DNA from: Sphingomonas sp. Leaf21
GTDB lineage: Bacteria; Pseudomonadota; Alphaproteobacteria; Sphingomonadales; Sphingomonadaceae
Reading direction: 5' to 3'
Assembly (NCBI RefSeq): GCF_916858675.1
Contig: NZ_CAKASM010000004.1
Coordinates: 1 to 64,000, forward strand
Length of the DNA stretch: 64,000 nt
Shown in pieces: positions 37,954-47,178 of this stretch (positions within the stretch are counted from its first letter, which is position 1; each line of letters opens with the position of its first letter). The translations under genes were made by a program, and so were the position numbers. The notes under the pieces were generated by a model. It had not been told where the DNA came from and did no database searches. It was given only the letters and a program-made list of their open reading frames with translations.

Positions 37954-39933
37954 TCAGCGCGGCATTCGGAACACGATATTGTTCAGGCTCGCACCACATC
38001 CGACGCCGCCATCGGGCCGGAACGTCTTCTGGTAGCGGATCGCCGCGAAAGTCTTTTCCGCCGCCTGCGAGAAGATGAATGGCGGATAGCTGACGATCGT
38101 CCGCGTGTTCGAGACGCGGCCGTCCGCGCCGATATCATACTGGTTGCGCACCCAGCCTTCGAAGCCCCAGCGCTGCGCCTCCTGCGGGAAGGCGCTGGCA
38201 CCGGGCATCGCCACCGGCTTGGGCATCGCGTCCAGCATCGCGCATTGCGAGGCGGTCAGCCCGCTCTTCTCGAAGGTCTGGCGGGCCAGGGCAAGGTCGC
38301 CCTTGCGCTTGGCGATCGACGCCAACCGGATCAGCGCGCCCACGCGTAGCGTGTTGTGCGGTTCGAGCGCCGCATCGTCGGCCACCTGTTGCAGGTAAGG
38401 CGCCATCTCGTTCTCGCCGCTCCGATCCGCGATCAGCACACGGAGCGCCGCACGAGCCTCCGGATCGTCGACATAGGGTTTCTCGCTCAGCATCGGTCCG
38501 ATGGCGGCGGCATAGCGACCGGCCGAGCGCCACTCGCGAATGCGCCCCTCGCGTGCGGGGATCGCGAAGACCAGACGGGCGGTCGCGGGCATGTCGGACC
38601 GTTCGGCGAGCGGCTCCGCCCGCGCGAGCAACGCGGCACGCTCGTCGCTGCCCAGGGTCGGGTTGCGGAGCATCGCCGCCGAGATCGCCAGGATGGCGGG
38701 TGTCTGCCCCTTGGCCTCGGCGGCGGCCAGTTCGGCACGTTGCCGGGTCAGCGCCTCGCCGCCGACCTGCCGCGTATCGGCCTGACCCGCGACGCCCTTC
38801 TGATCCAGCCACCGGACGAAGCTGTCATTGATCGTGCTAAGGACCGAGGGGCGGGTATAGGCCGTCGAACAGCGCATCTCCAATCGGACATTGTACCGGA
38901 AGAAGGGCGGAAGTTCCTTCAGTTCCTCGGGCGACCAGACCCAGTCCTGCACCGAGCGGGCAAAGGCCAGCGCCTTGGTTCCACCGCCCGATGAATAGAC
39001 GGGCTCGATGCCGAAGACGGAGCCGTCGTCGCCCACGCTGAACTGGATGACCGCGACATCCTCCGGCTTCAGATCGGCCTCGCCGCCGCAATCGGGCGGG
39101 TTGATCACGCTGGCCGGTCGGAACTCGCCCTTGGTCGACCGACCCGCGCCGGTATAGGCCATATATTCCCGCGCACTGTCCTCGTGATGCGTCAGCAGCG
39201 CCGCGATGGCGGCGTCCGACCGGGCCGCGACGTCGCGAAGGTCGACACGGTCCAACGTCATGCCGCCCAGCAGCGAGACGACCTTGGGCGCCATCCGGTT
39301 GGCGTCCTCCAGACGGCCGGTGTTCATCGCGAGGCGCAATGCGACCTGTGACAGCATCGCCTGATCGATCTTGCCCAGCTTGACCCTGGTCGCGAGCGCA
39401 TCGACGCGATCGAGCGTCGCCTTGGCCTGGACCGGATCGGTGAAGATCTGCACCCTCGCCGCCGCCACCATCGCGGCGACGCGGCCGATATCGTCGGGCG
39501 ACGCGGCTTCCGCCTTGGCATATTGGGCCGAGGCATCGGCGTAATCGAGCGCGTTGGTCGCGATCCCACCAAGCTTCATGAAGGCGTCCGAACGATCGAC
39601 GGCGAGCGTCGGATCGCCGGCGGGAAGCGCCGCGAGACCGGCACGGATCGTCGCCGCCGCCTCATCGACCTGGCCCAACCGGAACTGCGCGGCGCCCTTG
39701 CGCACCATCGCGATCGCCCAGGTCCGACCGCCCGACTTCGCCCGCCCCGCCAGCGCGGTCCATGCGGCGAGCGAGGCGGCCGGATCCTTGCCCTGATCGA
39801 GCTCGGTCGCGGCGTCATATTGCTGTTGCAGCGTCGGCGCGGCGCCGGGCGGTGCCGCCTGCTGCGCCACGGCGACGGCCGCCGTCATGGCAAGGCTCGC
39901 GGCCAAGGCCGTGCCTGCAACCCACTTCGTCAT
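37954..39933 (-). CDS. Large exported protein with TPR-like and TonB-C domains
   Basis: A 659-residue protein with a signal peptide (MTKWVAGTALAASLAMTAAV). Residues 30-270 are alanine-rich helical repeats, TPR-like (AAWTALAGRAKSGGRTWAIA, LAALPAGDPTLAVDRS). A TonB-C-type domain occurs near residues 290-370 (CGGEADLKPEDVAVIQFSVG, WSPEELKELPPFFRYNVRLE), then further helical repeats, and a second TonB-C-like stretch at the C-terminus (EGWVRNQYDIGADGRVSN). The function is unknown. I chose ATG at 39933; the longer frame runs into the RNase P RNA gene. Confidence 0.75.
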   Translation of the reverse strand: MTKWVAGTALAASLAMTAAVAVAQQAAPPGAAPTLQQQYDAATELDQGKDPAASLAAWTALAGRAKSGGRTWAIAMVRKGAAQFRLGQVDEAAATIRAGLAALPAGDPTLAVDRSDAFMKLGGIATNALDYADASAQYAKAEAASPDDIGRVAAMVAAARVQIFTDPVQAKATLDRVDALATRVKLGKIDQAMLSQVALRLAMNTGRLEDANRMAPKVVSLLGGMTLDRVDLRDVAARSDAAIAALLTHHEDSAREYMAYTGAGRSTKGEFRPASVINPPDCGGEADLKPEDVAVIQFSVGDDGSVFGIEPVYSSGGGTKALAFARSVQDWVWSPEELKELPPFFRYNVRLEMRCSTAYTRPSVLSTINDSFVRWLDQKGVAGQADTRQVGGEALTRQRAELAAAEAKGQTPAILAISAAMLRNPTLGSDERAALLARAEPLAERSDMPATARLVFAIPAREGRIREWRSAGRYAAAIGPMLSEKPYVDDPEARAALRVLIADRSGENEMAPYLQQVADDAALEPHNTLRVGALIRLASIAKRKGDLALARQTFEKSGLTASQCAMLDAMPKPVAMPGASAFPQEAQRWGFEGWVRNQYDIGADGRVSNTRTIVSYPPFIFSQAAEKTFAAIRYQKTFRPDGGVGCGASLNNIVFRMPR

Positions 39934-39984
39934 GATACCCCCCAACCTTTGTTCGGGACACGCTCGCCCAAATCGCGAGGAAAA

Positions 39985-40363
39985 GCCAGAGGGCCTGTAA
40001 GCCGGGTTCTGTCCACCGGCCAAAGCCGGATAGGCGACCATTCTTCTAGGACGATGTTCGCACATCGCCTCAAGCAACCAACCCGGATAGCGGGCGGGAA
40101 CACGCCCCGACGCTTTCGCGCCATGCCATCCCTATTCGGTCTTGCTCCCGGTGGGGTTTGCCATGCCGTTCCCGTTACCGGGACCGCGGTGCGCTTTTAC
40201 CGCACCCTTTCACCCTGACCTGGCCGAAGCCGTGGCCGTCTGCTCTCTGTGGCACTGTCCCTGGGGTCGCCCCCGCCGGGCGTTACCCGGCACCGTCGTT
40301 CCGTGGAGCCCGGACTTTCCTCGCCCCCGGTTTCCCGAGGCCGCGGCCGCCCGGCCCTCTGGC
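39985..40363 (-). ncRNA. rnpB: RNase P RNA, bacterial type A
   Basis: The catalytic RNA that matures tRNA 5' ends. Read on the minus strand it contains the universally conserved GAGGAAAGTCCGGGCTCC, ACAGAGAGC, GGTGAAAGGGTGCGGTAA, and near the 3' end GACAGAACCCGGCTTA. The 5' GCCAGAGGGCC and 3' GGCCCTCTGGC pair as helix P1, defining ends near 40363 and 39985 (about 379 nt). It lies upstream of the large TonB-C gene on the same strand. Confidence 0.96.
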
Positions 40364-40427
40364 TGCGGGGGCTGTAGACGGATTGGCGGGCAGGGCAAGG
40401 GGTTTGTGGTGGCATCAGGGCATGGGC

Positions 40428-40507
40428 TTCGACTTCGCTCAGCCCGAACGGTGGCTGGTATCGGCCCCCTCCCCCCGCGCTCGGTTCAGCCCGGGTGAGG
40501 TCGAAGG
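40428..40507. repeat. Inverted pair of CTTCGACTTCGCT-family repeats
   Basis: GCTTCGACTTCGCTCAGCCC (40428 on) faces GGTTCAGCCCGGGTGAGGTC-GAAG (about 40483-40505) in the space between rnpB and the amidase gene. Confidence 0.65.
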
Positions 40508-40522
40508 CCGAGGGGCTTGCCC

Positions 40523-41212
40523 TCAATCATCCCCCTGCGGACGCGGCAGCAGCAGCGCGAGCAGGATCATCCGGCATTCCGCGTCGATCTCGCCATCGAT
40601 CAGTTCCGGGCGAAATCGCCGCTGGAACGCCATGATCGCCGCCATCCGGTCGGTCACGTCATATCCGAACCGCTCCAGCGCCAGGCAGAACCCGGCCTCG
40701 GTCCACATCGGGTCCATCAGATTGCGGGTCGGTCGCGGCAGCGCGAGCCGCCGCCGCGCCAGCGCGCCCCAGGGAAACAGCTCGCCCGGATCGCGCTTCC
40801 GCGCGGGTGCGATGTCGGAATGGCCGACGATGTTGCCGCGCGTGATGCCGTGCCGCTTCTGGATATCCGCGACCAGTTCGATCACCGCCGCGATCTGTTC
40901 GTCGGGAAAGGGGCGATAGCCCCAGTCATGGCCGGGATTGACGATCTCGATCCCGATGCTCGCCGAATTGACGTCCTCGATCGAGCGCCAGTGCGAGCGC
41001 CCCGCGTGCCAGGCGCGGTTCTCTTCGTCGACCATGCGCAGGACCGTGCCGTCCTCGGCGACCAGGTAATGGCAGGAGACCTTGGCCTCGGGGTCGCGCA
41101 GGCGCGCGATCGCGGACTCCGCATCCTGCATCCCCGTATAGTGCAATACGATCATCGTGATGGGCAGGCTACGCGCGTCGAAATTGGGCGACGGCGTTTC
41201 GACGATCGTCAT
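40523..41212 (-). CDS. N-acetylmuramoyl-L-alanine amidase (AmpD/AmiD type)
   Basis: A 229-residue zinc amidase that cuts the bond between muramic acid and the peptide stem. Ligands and catalytic residues are in MIVLHYTGM (His24) and GHSDIAPARKRDPGELFPW (His131, Asp141, Lys139). Residues 165-225 form a C-terminal helical domain resembling a peptidoglycan-binding fold (YDVTDRMAAIMAFQRRFRPE). No signal peptide is evident, so a cytoplasmic recycling role is possible, although the two-domain form resembles AmiD. AGGAGG precedes the ATG at 41212. Confidence 0.92.
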   Translation of the reverse strand: MTIVETPSPNFDARSLPITMIVLHYTGMQDAESAIARLRDPEAKVSCHYLVAEDGTVLRMVDEENRAWHAGRSHWRSIEDVNSASIGIEIVNPGHDWGYRPFPDEQIAAVIELVADIQKRHGITRGNIVGHSDIAPARKRDPGELFPWGALARRRLALPRPTRNLMDPMWTEAGFCLALERFGYDVTDRMAAIMAFQRRFRPELIDGEIDAECRMILLALLLPRPQGDD

Positions 41213-41278
41213 GCAACCTCCTGAGCGACCCCGGTTCGCCGCCTCTGTTAGCGGCATAGCGGGCGCAAGGATATGACT

Positions 41279-42175
41279 TCATGCGCGGCGAAGGGAATCC
41301 CCGCCCTGCCCCTTTTCGTACACGCCGCGTCCGGCGGGCGCGAGCTGGAACAGCTCGGTCTGGCCGATCACCGTCTCGCCCGCGCCCAGGATCAATGCGG
41401 CCGACGGGCGCATGGCATCGGCGATGGTCCGGAAGGCGCGCCGCTTGGGTTCGGGCGCGAGGTAGAGCATCACATTGCGGCACAGGACGATGTCGAACAG
41501 GCCCCCCGGCGCGGGATCGGCGACCAGGTTCATCTGGCGGAAGCCGACATGGCGGAGAAGTTCGGGGCGAACCGCCCATTCATTGCCCGGCCGCCCCTCG
41601 AACCAGCGGACGAGATGCCGGATCGGCAGGCCGCGCTGAACCTCGAACTGGGTGAAGCATCCGGAGCGCGCGCGCGCCAACGCCCCATCGGACACGTCGG
41701 TCGCGACGATTTCGGGCACCGGCGTCCCCGTCGCCTCATGGCGTTCGGCGAAGAGCATCGCGATCGACAGCGGCTCCTGCCCCGATGAACATCCGACGCT
41801 CCATATCCGGGGACGGCGCCCGGTCCTCTCCACCTCGGCGGCGATGGAGAGGAGCTGGTCGAAGACATGCGGGTCGCGGAAGAACGACGTCTCGCCATTG
41901 ACCAGCAGGTCGACCACCCGCCCGGCCAGCGTCGGATCGCGACCGTCCAGCACCGCCATGACCAGCTGGTCGAGCGTATCGAACCGCCGCTCGCGCATCA
42001 AAGGCAGGAGGACGGTGTCGACCCGCGTCGAGCGGTGGCTGACGATCTGCTGCCCGGTCCGCGCCTCCAGCAGCGCGGTCAGGACGGTCAGCGCCTGGCC
42101 CGATGCGGGTGCCGTCGCCGGGGCGACGGACCGTCCGGACATGCTGGGGGACCAGCTCATACCCGGCATCGTCAT
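41279..42175 (-). CDS. cheR: Chemotaxis protein methyltransferase CheR
   Basis: A 298-residue SAM-dependent enzyme that methylates glutamates on chemoreceptors. The N-terminal helical domain (residues about 25-90, ending LVNGETSFFRD) precedes the methyltransferase domain with IWSVGCSSGQEPLSIAML, VATDVSD, DIVLCRNVMLYL and the LGAGET block. It is the last gene of the che operon; its ATG overlaps the cheB stop (ATGA). The RNVMLYL and NGETSFFRD motifs are complete, so it should be active. Confidence 0.95.
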   Translation of the reverse strand: MTMPGMSWSPSMSGRSVAPATAPASGQALTVLTALLEARTGQQIVSHRSTRVDTVLLPLMRERRFDTLDQLVMAVLDGRDPTLAGRVVDLLVNGETSFFRDPHVFDQLLSIAAEVERTGRRPRIWSVGCSSGQEPLSIAMLFAERHEATGTPVPEIVATDVSDGALARARSGCFTQFEVQRGLPIRHLVRWFEGRPGNEWAVRPELLRHVGFRQMNLVADPAPGGLFDIVLCRNVMLYLAPEPKRRAFRTIADAMRPSAALILGAGETVIGQTELFQLAPAGRGVYEKGQGGDSLRRA

Positions 42176-43248
42176 GCCCCTGCTCCCGCCGCGATCATCG
42201 ACCCGATCGCGCCGGGGGGCAGGACGCAGTCGGCCAGGCCGTTGGTCACGACCGCACCCGGCATACCCCAGACGACCGAGCTGTCGCGATCCTGCGCGAT
42301 CACCGTCGCGCCCGCCGACTTCATCGCCCGCGCGCCCTCCATGCCGTCGCGTCCCATGCCCGTCAGGACGATACCCCAGGCGCGGTCGCCCCAGACCTCC
42401 GCGATCGACGCGAACATCGGATCGACCGAGGGGAGGCAGCCGCTGCTCGCCCGGTCATGCCGCAGCCGGATCGACGCGCCGCCATCGGCCAGGGGCGCGA
42501 AGGTGACATGCGCGTCGCCCGGCGCGACGAGGATCCGACCGGCGCGCACGCGCATCCGGTCCTCGGCGACATCGCAGGGGCGGCGCGCCACCGTGGTGAG
42601 CTGCGCGGCGAAGAACGGCATGAACGAGGCGGGCAGATGCTGGGTGATGACGATCGGCACGCTCAGCGTGACGGGAAGCTGCGTCAGCAGCTGCGCCAGC
42701 GCATGGATGCCGCCGGTCGACGCGCCGATCCCGATGATCTCCGGACGGGGATGGCCGATCAGCGCCGCCGGAAGGCTCGCCGCCGCCGCGCCGCGCTCCG
42801 CCGGACTGGCCAGCGCGTCGAGCTTGTGGAGCAGCGCCTCCGAGAATTCCGACAGGCCCTGGGGTTTGGGCTTCACCAGCGTATCGGCCGCGCCGTGCGC
42901 CAGCGCCTGCACCGCCGCCGCGCCGCCGGTCGGGGTGGAGGAGGACACGATGATGATCCGCGCGCCCTGCCCGGCCGCGAGCAGGCTCGGCAGGGCGGTG
43001 ATTCCGTCCATGCCGGGCATCGCCACGTCGAGCAGGATGATATCGGCGCGCTCGGTTGCCAGGAAGGCCAGGGCGGCATCGACATGCGCCACCGCGCCGA
43101 CCACGGCGAAGCGGGCATGGGGTTCGATCTGCCGGGCGATAAGCGCGCGGGCGACGGCCGAATCATCGACGATCAGGACGCGCGTCGGGGCCGAATAGCT
43201 CGCCGGCACCGCCTGCGACGTCACGCCGCCCTGATCCCGAACCGCCAT
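42172..43248 (-). CDS. cheB: Chemotaxis methylesterase CheB
   Basis: A 358-residue response regulator with an N-terminal receiver domain (VLIVDDS, phosphoacceptor Asp74 in LLDVAMPGMDG). The C-terminal methylesterase/deamidase domain has Ser177 in GIGASTGG, His204 in ITQHLPASF and Asp301 in TGMGRDGMEG. All catalytic residues are present. I chose ATG at 43248 behind GAGGGCGAG. Phosphorylated by CheA, it opposes CheR. It lies 14 bases after cheY. Confidence 0.96.
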   Translation of the reverse strand: MAVRDQGGVTSQAVPASYSAPTRVLIVDDSAVARALIARQIEPHARFAVVGAVAHVDAALAFLATERADIILLDVAMPGMDGITALPSLLAAGQGARIIIVSSSTPTGGAAAVQALAHGAADTLVKPKPQGLSEFSEALLHKLDALASPAERGAAAASLPAALIGHPRPEIIGIGASTGGIHALAQLLTQLPVTLSVPIVITQHLPASFMPFFAAQLTTVARRPCDVAEDRMRVRAGRILVAPGDAHVTFAPLADGGASIRLRHDRASSGCLPSVDPMFASIAEVWGDRAWGIVLTGMGRDGMEGARAMKSAGATVIAQDRDSSVVWGMPGAVVTNGLADCVLPPGAIGSMIAAGAGA

Positions 43249-43262
43249 CTCGCCCTCTGACG

Positions 43263-43628
43263 TCAGATCATGCCGACGAGCTGGAGCTTGCTTTCCAGCG
43301 TGTCGCGATCGAACGGCTTCATGATATATTCGTCCGCCCCGGCATCGATCGCCGCGCGGATATGCGCCATGCCGTTTTCGGTGGTGCAGAACACGATTCG
43401 CGGACGCTGCGGCAGATTGGCCTCGCGAAGCGCGCGCAGGAAATCCATGCCGCTCATCACGGGCATGTTCCAGTCGAGCAGGATCACGTCGGGCACCGAT
43501 TCCAGGCACGCCTCAAGCGCCTCGCGCCCGTCCCCGGCCTCGCGGACCTGAAGGTCGAGCGTTTCCAATATGTGCCGGGCAACCTTTCGGATCACCTTGG
43601 AGTCATCGACGACGAGACAGGTTTTCAT
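43263..43628 (-). CDS. cheY: Single-domain response regulator CheY
   Basis: A 121-residue receiver protein. The acid pocket is Asp8/Asp9 (CLVVDDSKVIRK), the phosphoacceptor is Asp52 (ILLDWNMPVMSG), Thr83 lies in CTTENG, and Lys104 in IMKPFD. It should carry the signal from CheA to the flagellar motor or act as a phosphate sink. It stands between cheW and cheB, with a 90-base gap to cheW that contains a CtrA-like motif. Confidence 0.94.
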   Translation of the reverse strand: MKTCLVVDDSKVIRKVARHILETLDLQVREAGDGREALEACLESVPDVILLDWNMPVMSGMDFLRALREANLPQRPRIVFCTTENGMAHIRAAIDAGADEYIMKPFDRDTLESKLQLVGMI

Positions 43629-43720
43629 GCGGCACGCCTTGCTACTGATGCGCTATCATTCCGATCCCACCGGGACCTTGCTTCGATGATAGCGATTGAA
43701 AAGTAACAGGCGGGTTAATC

Positions 43721-44149
43721 TCACGCCACGATGGGCACGCCATGCGGCACCAGTCGCGACAGGTCGAGGATCAGCAACGGCTCGCCGTCGCGCACCACCA
43801 TGCCGTTCGCCGCGCGGCTCCAGGCGCCCCGGCTTGGCGGGACATGCGGCATCGGGCTGGTTTCGAACGTCTCGATATCCTCGAGCGCGTCGACCAGCAT
43901 CGCATAATAATGCCCGTCCTGCAGCGTGATGACCGCGCGTCGGCTCTGCGGCGCCATCGGCGGCAGTCCCAGCGCGCGCCGGGTATCGATGACCGTCACG
44001 ACCCGGCTGCGCAGTGCGGTCAGGCCCCGGACCGAGGGCTCGGCGCGCGGCACCGCGACGACGTCGCCGATATCGACCACCGAGTCGACCTGGTCGGCGT
44101 CGAACACCACGCCCTGGCCCGCGATGCTGGCGATCAGGAACAGGGTCAT
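43721..44149 (-). CDS. cheW: Chemotaxis coupling protein CheW
   Basis: A 142-residue CheW-domain protein that links receptors to CheA. It starts at the first beta strand (MTLFLIASIAGQGVVFDADQ) and contains SVRGLTALRSRVVTVIDTRR and YYAMLVDALEDI. The family signature is SVRGLTALRSRVV rather than the usual NLRGxxxPVxDL. Its ATG overlaps the cheA stop (ATGA). No chemoreceptor gene is in the window. Confidence 0.9.
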   Translation of the reverse strand: MTLFLIASIAGQGVVFDADQVDSVVDIGDVVAVPRAEPSVRGLTALRSRVVTVIDTRRALGLPPMAPQSRRAVITLQDGHYYAMLVDALEDIETFETSPMPHVPPSRGAWSRAANGMVVRDGEPLLILDLSRLVPHGVPIVA

Positions 44150-46473
44150 CGGCCGCCTCCCCGACGGGCATGGCCCGCCACCGCGGCGATCAGCGCCGAA
44201 CGATCATAGCGATAGATACTGTCGGGATCGGCGGGCATGTCGCGCTCGCGCCGCAAACGGACCACCGGCGCGCCGGACGCCTCCGATGGCGCGGCATCGT
44301 CGTCCATCATCAGCCGCACGGCGGGTGCCTCGTCCTTGAGCAGTTGCAGCGCGCAGCGATAGCCGTTCGCCTCCAGCACCGGACGCAGGAACCGGTCCAT
44401 CCACGCCGCCCCCGCGCCGTCGAGCAGGCAAAGCGGCGGCCGCGCCCCCTCTCCGGCGGGCGCGACATCGACGAACAGCGCGAGCGGGTCGAGTATCTCG
44501 ACAGGCAGCCCGTCCCAGACCGCGATGCCCAAAATCTGGCCCTGCCCCGGTGCTGGCGCGATATCGGCGGGAAGCTGGATGATCTCGATCGCGCCGCGCA
44601 TCGCATAGGCGCATTCGCTCTCGCCATCGGTCAGGCGCATCACCTCGATCTCGCCGCCCGATGCCAGATCGCGGGGCGCGACGCCTTCGCCATGGTGCAG
44701 CGGGATCGTCGTCTCGCCGACGATCAGGCGAACGAGGCCGCCCAGATGATGGATCGCCGACACCGGCGCCTTTTCGACCCGGTCGATCGCGCCAAGCGGA
44801 ATCGCCCGACGCACGCCATCCAGATCCTCGAACAACAGCGCCGGGGCGGTCGCCTCTTCCTCGACCTCGGCGACGGCGGCGATCGCCGCGCGCTGGAAGC
44901 GGAGACCCGCCGCCTGCGCCAGCCCGCCACCATCGAGCAGCAGCATCGGCAGGCCGCTGTCGGGCAAGGTCTGTCCGGCGTAGAGCCCAGTCGCCATCAC
45001 GGCGGGCGCCGCGGGCTTCACCACCACCTCTTCGGTATCCAGCACGTCGTCGACGCCCAGCGCATAGTCGCCGTCGCGCGTCGCCACGATCACCAGCGTC
45101 GTCGGATCGCTCTCGCCAACCGTCAGGAACGGCCCGAGCGGCAGCATCGGCAGGCGACGCCCGCGCACCGTGGCGATGCGGATATCGCCGACCGGATCGA
45201 TCCGCACCTGATCGCCACGCAGCTTCACGATCTCCTCGATCGTCTGCCGCGCGATCGCAAAGCGCTGGTCGCCGACCGCGACCACGATGGTCGACATGAT
45301 CGACAGGGTGAGCGGCACCTGCACCGTGATGGTCAGCCCGTGCCCCGGCCGATTGTCGAGCGCGACGCGACCGCCGACATGCTCGATATTGGCCTGCACC
45401 ACGTCCATGCCGACGCCGCGTCCCGACGTGGCGGTGACCGCGTCGCGGCTGGACAGGCCGGGTTCGAAAATCAGGCGCAGCTTTTCCGCCGGGGTCATCG
45501 CCGCCACCTCGGCCGCGCTTCGACGTTCGCTCGCCATCGCCTTGGCGGCCACGCGCGCCACGTCGATCCCGGCGCCGTCATCCTCGACCTCGATCAGGAT
45601 CTGGTTGCCCGACTGACGCGCGCTGACCCGGATCTGACCGGTCTGCGGCTTGCCCAAGCGGCGGCGTTCGGCTGGCGTCTCGATGCCATGGTCGATCGCG
45701 TTACGGATGATGTGGACCATCGGGTCTCGCATCATCTCGATCATCTCGCGGTCCAGCTCGACATCCGCGCCTTCGATGCGCAGCGACACCGCCTTGCCCA
45801 ACTCGGCCGCCACGTCGCGCACCAGCCGGGGCAGCGCGGAAAACAAGCCGTCGACCGTCTGCATCCGACTGCGCGTCACCGTGTCGCGCATGTCCGCGAC
45901 GGTCAGCGACAGCCGGTCCAGCGCCGCCTCGACACGCGGGTCGAGCACATCGTCGCGCAGCCGCCGCGCCAGTTCGTTGCGCGCCAGCACCATGTCCGAC
46001 ATGCCGCTCATCATCCGGTCGAGCAGGTCGACATTCAGACGCACGCTGCGCGGCGCGATGCGCGGCGCGGTCACCGCGCGCTTGGCGGGGGCGACGGGCG
46101 CAGCCCGCTTTTCGGAAAGCGCGGCGATCAGCGCGGCGTCGTCCGAATCGTCATGCGGGGTGCCCGCCGCGATCGCCTCGACGATCGCGCCGATCCGGTC
46201 GACGATGGCGAGCACCGCATCGACCAGCGCGGTGTCGGGCACCCGCTCGCCATCGCGCACGGCGGCCAGCACATCCTCCGCCGCATGGCTCAATCGGGCG
46301 AGGCGCGGCAGGTCGAGAAAGCCGCAGCTTCCCTTCACGGTATGAACGAAACGGAAGATCGCATCGAGCCGCGCGCGATCGGCCGGCGCCGCTTCCCACG
46401 CGACGATTTCGCCGGAGAGCGCCTCCAGCGTTTCGCGAGTCTCGGCAATGAATTCCTGCAGCAGGTCGTCCAT
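44146..46473 (-). CDS. cheA: Chemotaxis histidine kinase CheA
   Basis: A 775-residue kinase. It has an N-terminal HPt domain (His44 in FVHTVKGSCGF), a short linker with no clear P2 CheY-binding domain, a dimerisation helix pair (about residues 150-250), and an ATPase domain with HIIRNAIDHGIETPAERRR, DDGAGI and GRGVGMDVVQ. A CheW-like P5 domain follows (about 390-500), then a further CheW-like stretch (about 530-660) and a receiver-like C-terminus (LCLLDGAGAAWMDRFLRPVL) without an obvious phosphoacceptor. I prefer ATG at 46473 (MDDLLQEFIAET); an ATG 36 bases upstream is possible. First gene of the che operon. Confidence 0.94.
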   Translation of the reverse strand: MDDLLQEFIAETRETLEALSGEIVAWEAAPADRARLDAIFRFVHTVKGSCGFLDLPRLARLSHAAEDVLAAVRDGERVPDTALVDAVLAIVDRIGAIVEAIAAGTPHDDSDDAALIAALSEKRAAPVAPAKRAVTAPRIAPRSVRLNVDLLDRMMSGMSDMVLARNELARRLRDDVLDPRVEAALDRLSLTVADMRDTVTRSRMQTVDGLFSALPRLVRDVAAELGKAVSLRIEGADVELDREMIEMMRDPMVHIIRNAIDHGIETPAERRRLGKPQTGQIRVSARQSGNQILIEVEDDGAGIDVARVAAKAMASERRSAAEVAAMTPAEKLRLIFEPGLSSRDAVTATSGRGVGMDVVQANIEHVGGRVALDNRPGHGLTITVQVPLTLSIMSTIVVAVGDQRFAIARQTIEEIVKLRGDQVRIDPVGDIRIATVRGRRLPMLPLGPFLTVGESDPTTLVIVATRDGDYALGVDDVLDTEEVVVKPAAPAVMATGLYAGQTLPDSGLPMLLLDGGGLAQAAGLRFQRAAIAAVAEVEEEATAPALLFEDLDGVRRAIPLGAIDRVEKAPVSAIHHLGGLVRLIVGETTIPLHHGEGVAPRDLASGGEIEVMRLTDGESECAYAMRGAIEIIQLPADIAPAPGQGQILGIAVWDGLPVEILDPLALFVDVAPAGEGARPPLCLLDGAGAAWMDRFLRPVLEANGYRCALQLLKDEAPAVRLMMDDDAAPSEASGAPVVRLRRERDMPADPDSIYRYDRSALIAAVAGHARRGGGR

Positions 46474-46533
46474 AAGTCCCCGAGGGAGCGAAATTTCCCA
46501 CTCCCTCATGCCGCTACAAGATTAAAAGGGCGT

Positions 46534-47178
46534 TTACCCCGCGCGGATCGCCGAACCCAGGATCATCGTGTTGGGAGCGGGTTCGGTGACCAGGGTCATG
46601 CCGCCATGCTGCGTGGTCAGCGTGTGGATCAGGAAGGCGGGGGCGGTGCGCGATCCCAGCGGCTCGATCCCCTGCCCCTCCATCAGCGTTCGGCGGATTT
46701 CGGGATCGAGCAGGATGCGTGGCCCCTCGATCCGGATCGCGATCTCGATCGCCTCGCGACCGGCCTCGGCACCGATGTCGATCGTACCGCCGCGTGCGAG
46801 CGCCTCTGTCGCGATCAGCGCCAGGTTCATCAGGATGCGGACGGCGGGCTTGGGCAGGCTGGGTTGCTCGACCAGCCAGCCGAGCGTGGTGCGGCGATTG
46901 TCGACCAGCAGCCCCTCGATCGCCGCCTTGGCCTCACCCATGTCGACGCGGTCGGCGAACCCGCCGCCAGCACCGAACGCCAGCCGAAAGAATTTCAGCT
47001 TGTTAGCCGACGCACGCGCGCTGTCGGCGAGCAATTCCATACACCGTTCGCGCATCGCCGGATCGGTTTCATCGGCGAGCAGTTCAAGCCCGTTGTTGAG
47101 CGCCCCCACCGGCGACAAAAGATCGTGGCACAGTCGCGAACACAACAGGCTCGCGAAATCCACCGGGCTGACGTTCAT
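46534..47178 (-). CDS. chpT: Histidine phosphotransferase ChpT
   Basis: A 214-residue phosphotransferase that in Caulobacter moves phosphate from CckA to CtrA and CpdR. The phosphorylated histidine is His18 in LLCSRLCHDLLSPVGALNNG, followed by a degenerate ATPase-like domain (LIATEALARGGTIDIGAEAG) that no longer binds ATP. Presence of this gene implies a CtrA phosphorelay in the organism. Its ATG overlaps the stop of the upstream JAMM peptidase gene (ATGA). Confidence 0.92.
   Translation of the reverse strand: MNVSPVDFASLLCSRLCHDLLSPVGALNNGLELLADETDPAMRERCMELLADSARASANKLKFFRLAFGAGGGFADRVDMGEAKAAIEGLLVDNRRTTLGWLVEQPSLPKPAVRILMNLALIATEALARGGTIDIGAEAGREAIEIAIRIEGPRILLDPEIRRTLMEGQGIEPLGSRTAPAFLIHTLTTQHGGMTLVTEPAPNTMILGSAIRAG

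Noticed and set aside
39934..40077. N-terminal extension of the large TonB-C protein
   Set aside because: These codons lie within the RNase P RNA 3' region; the signal peptide at 39933 marks the real start.
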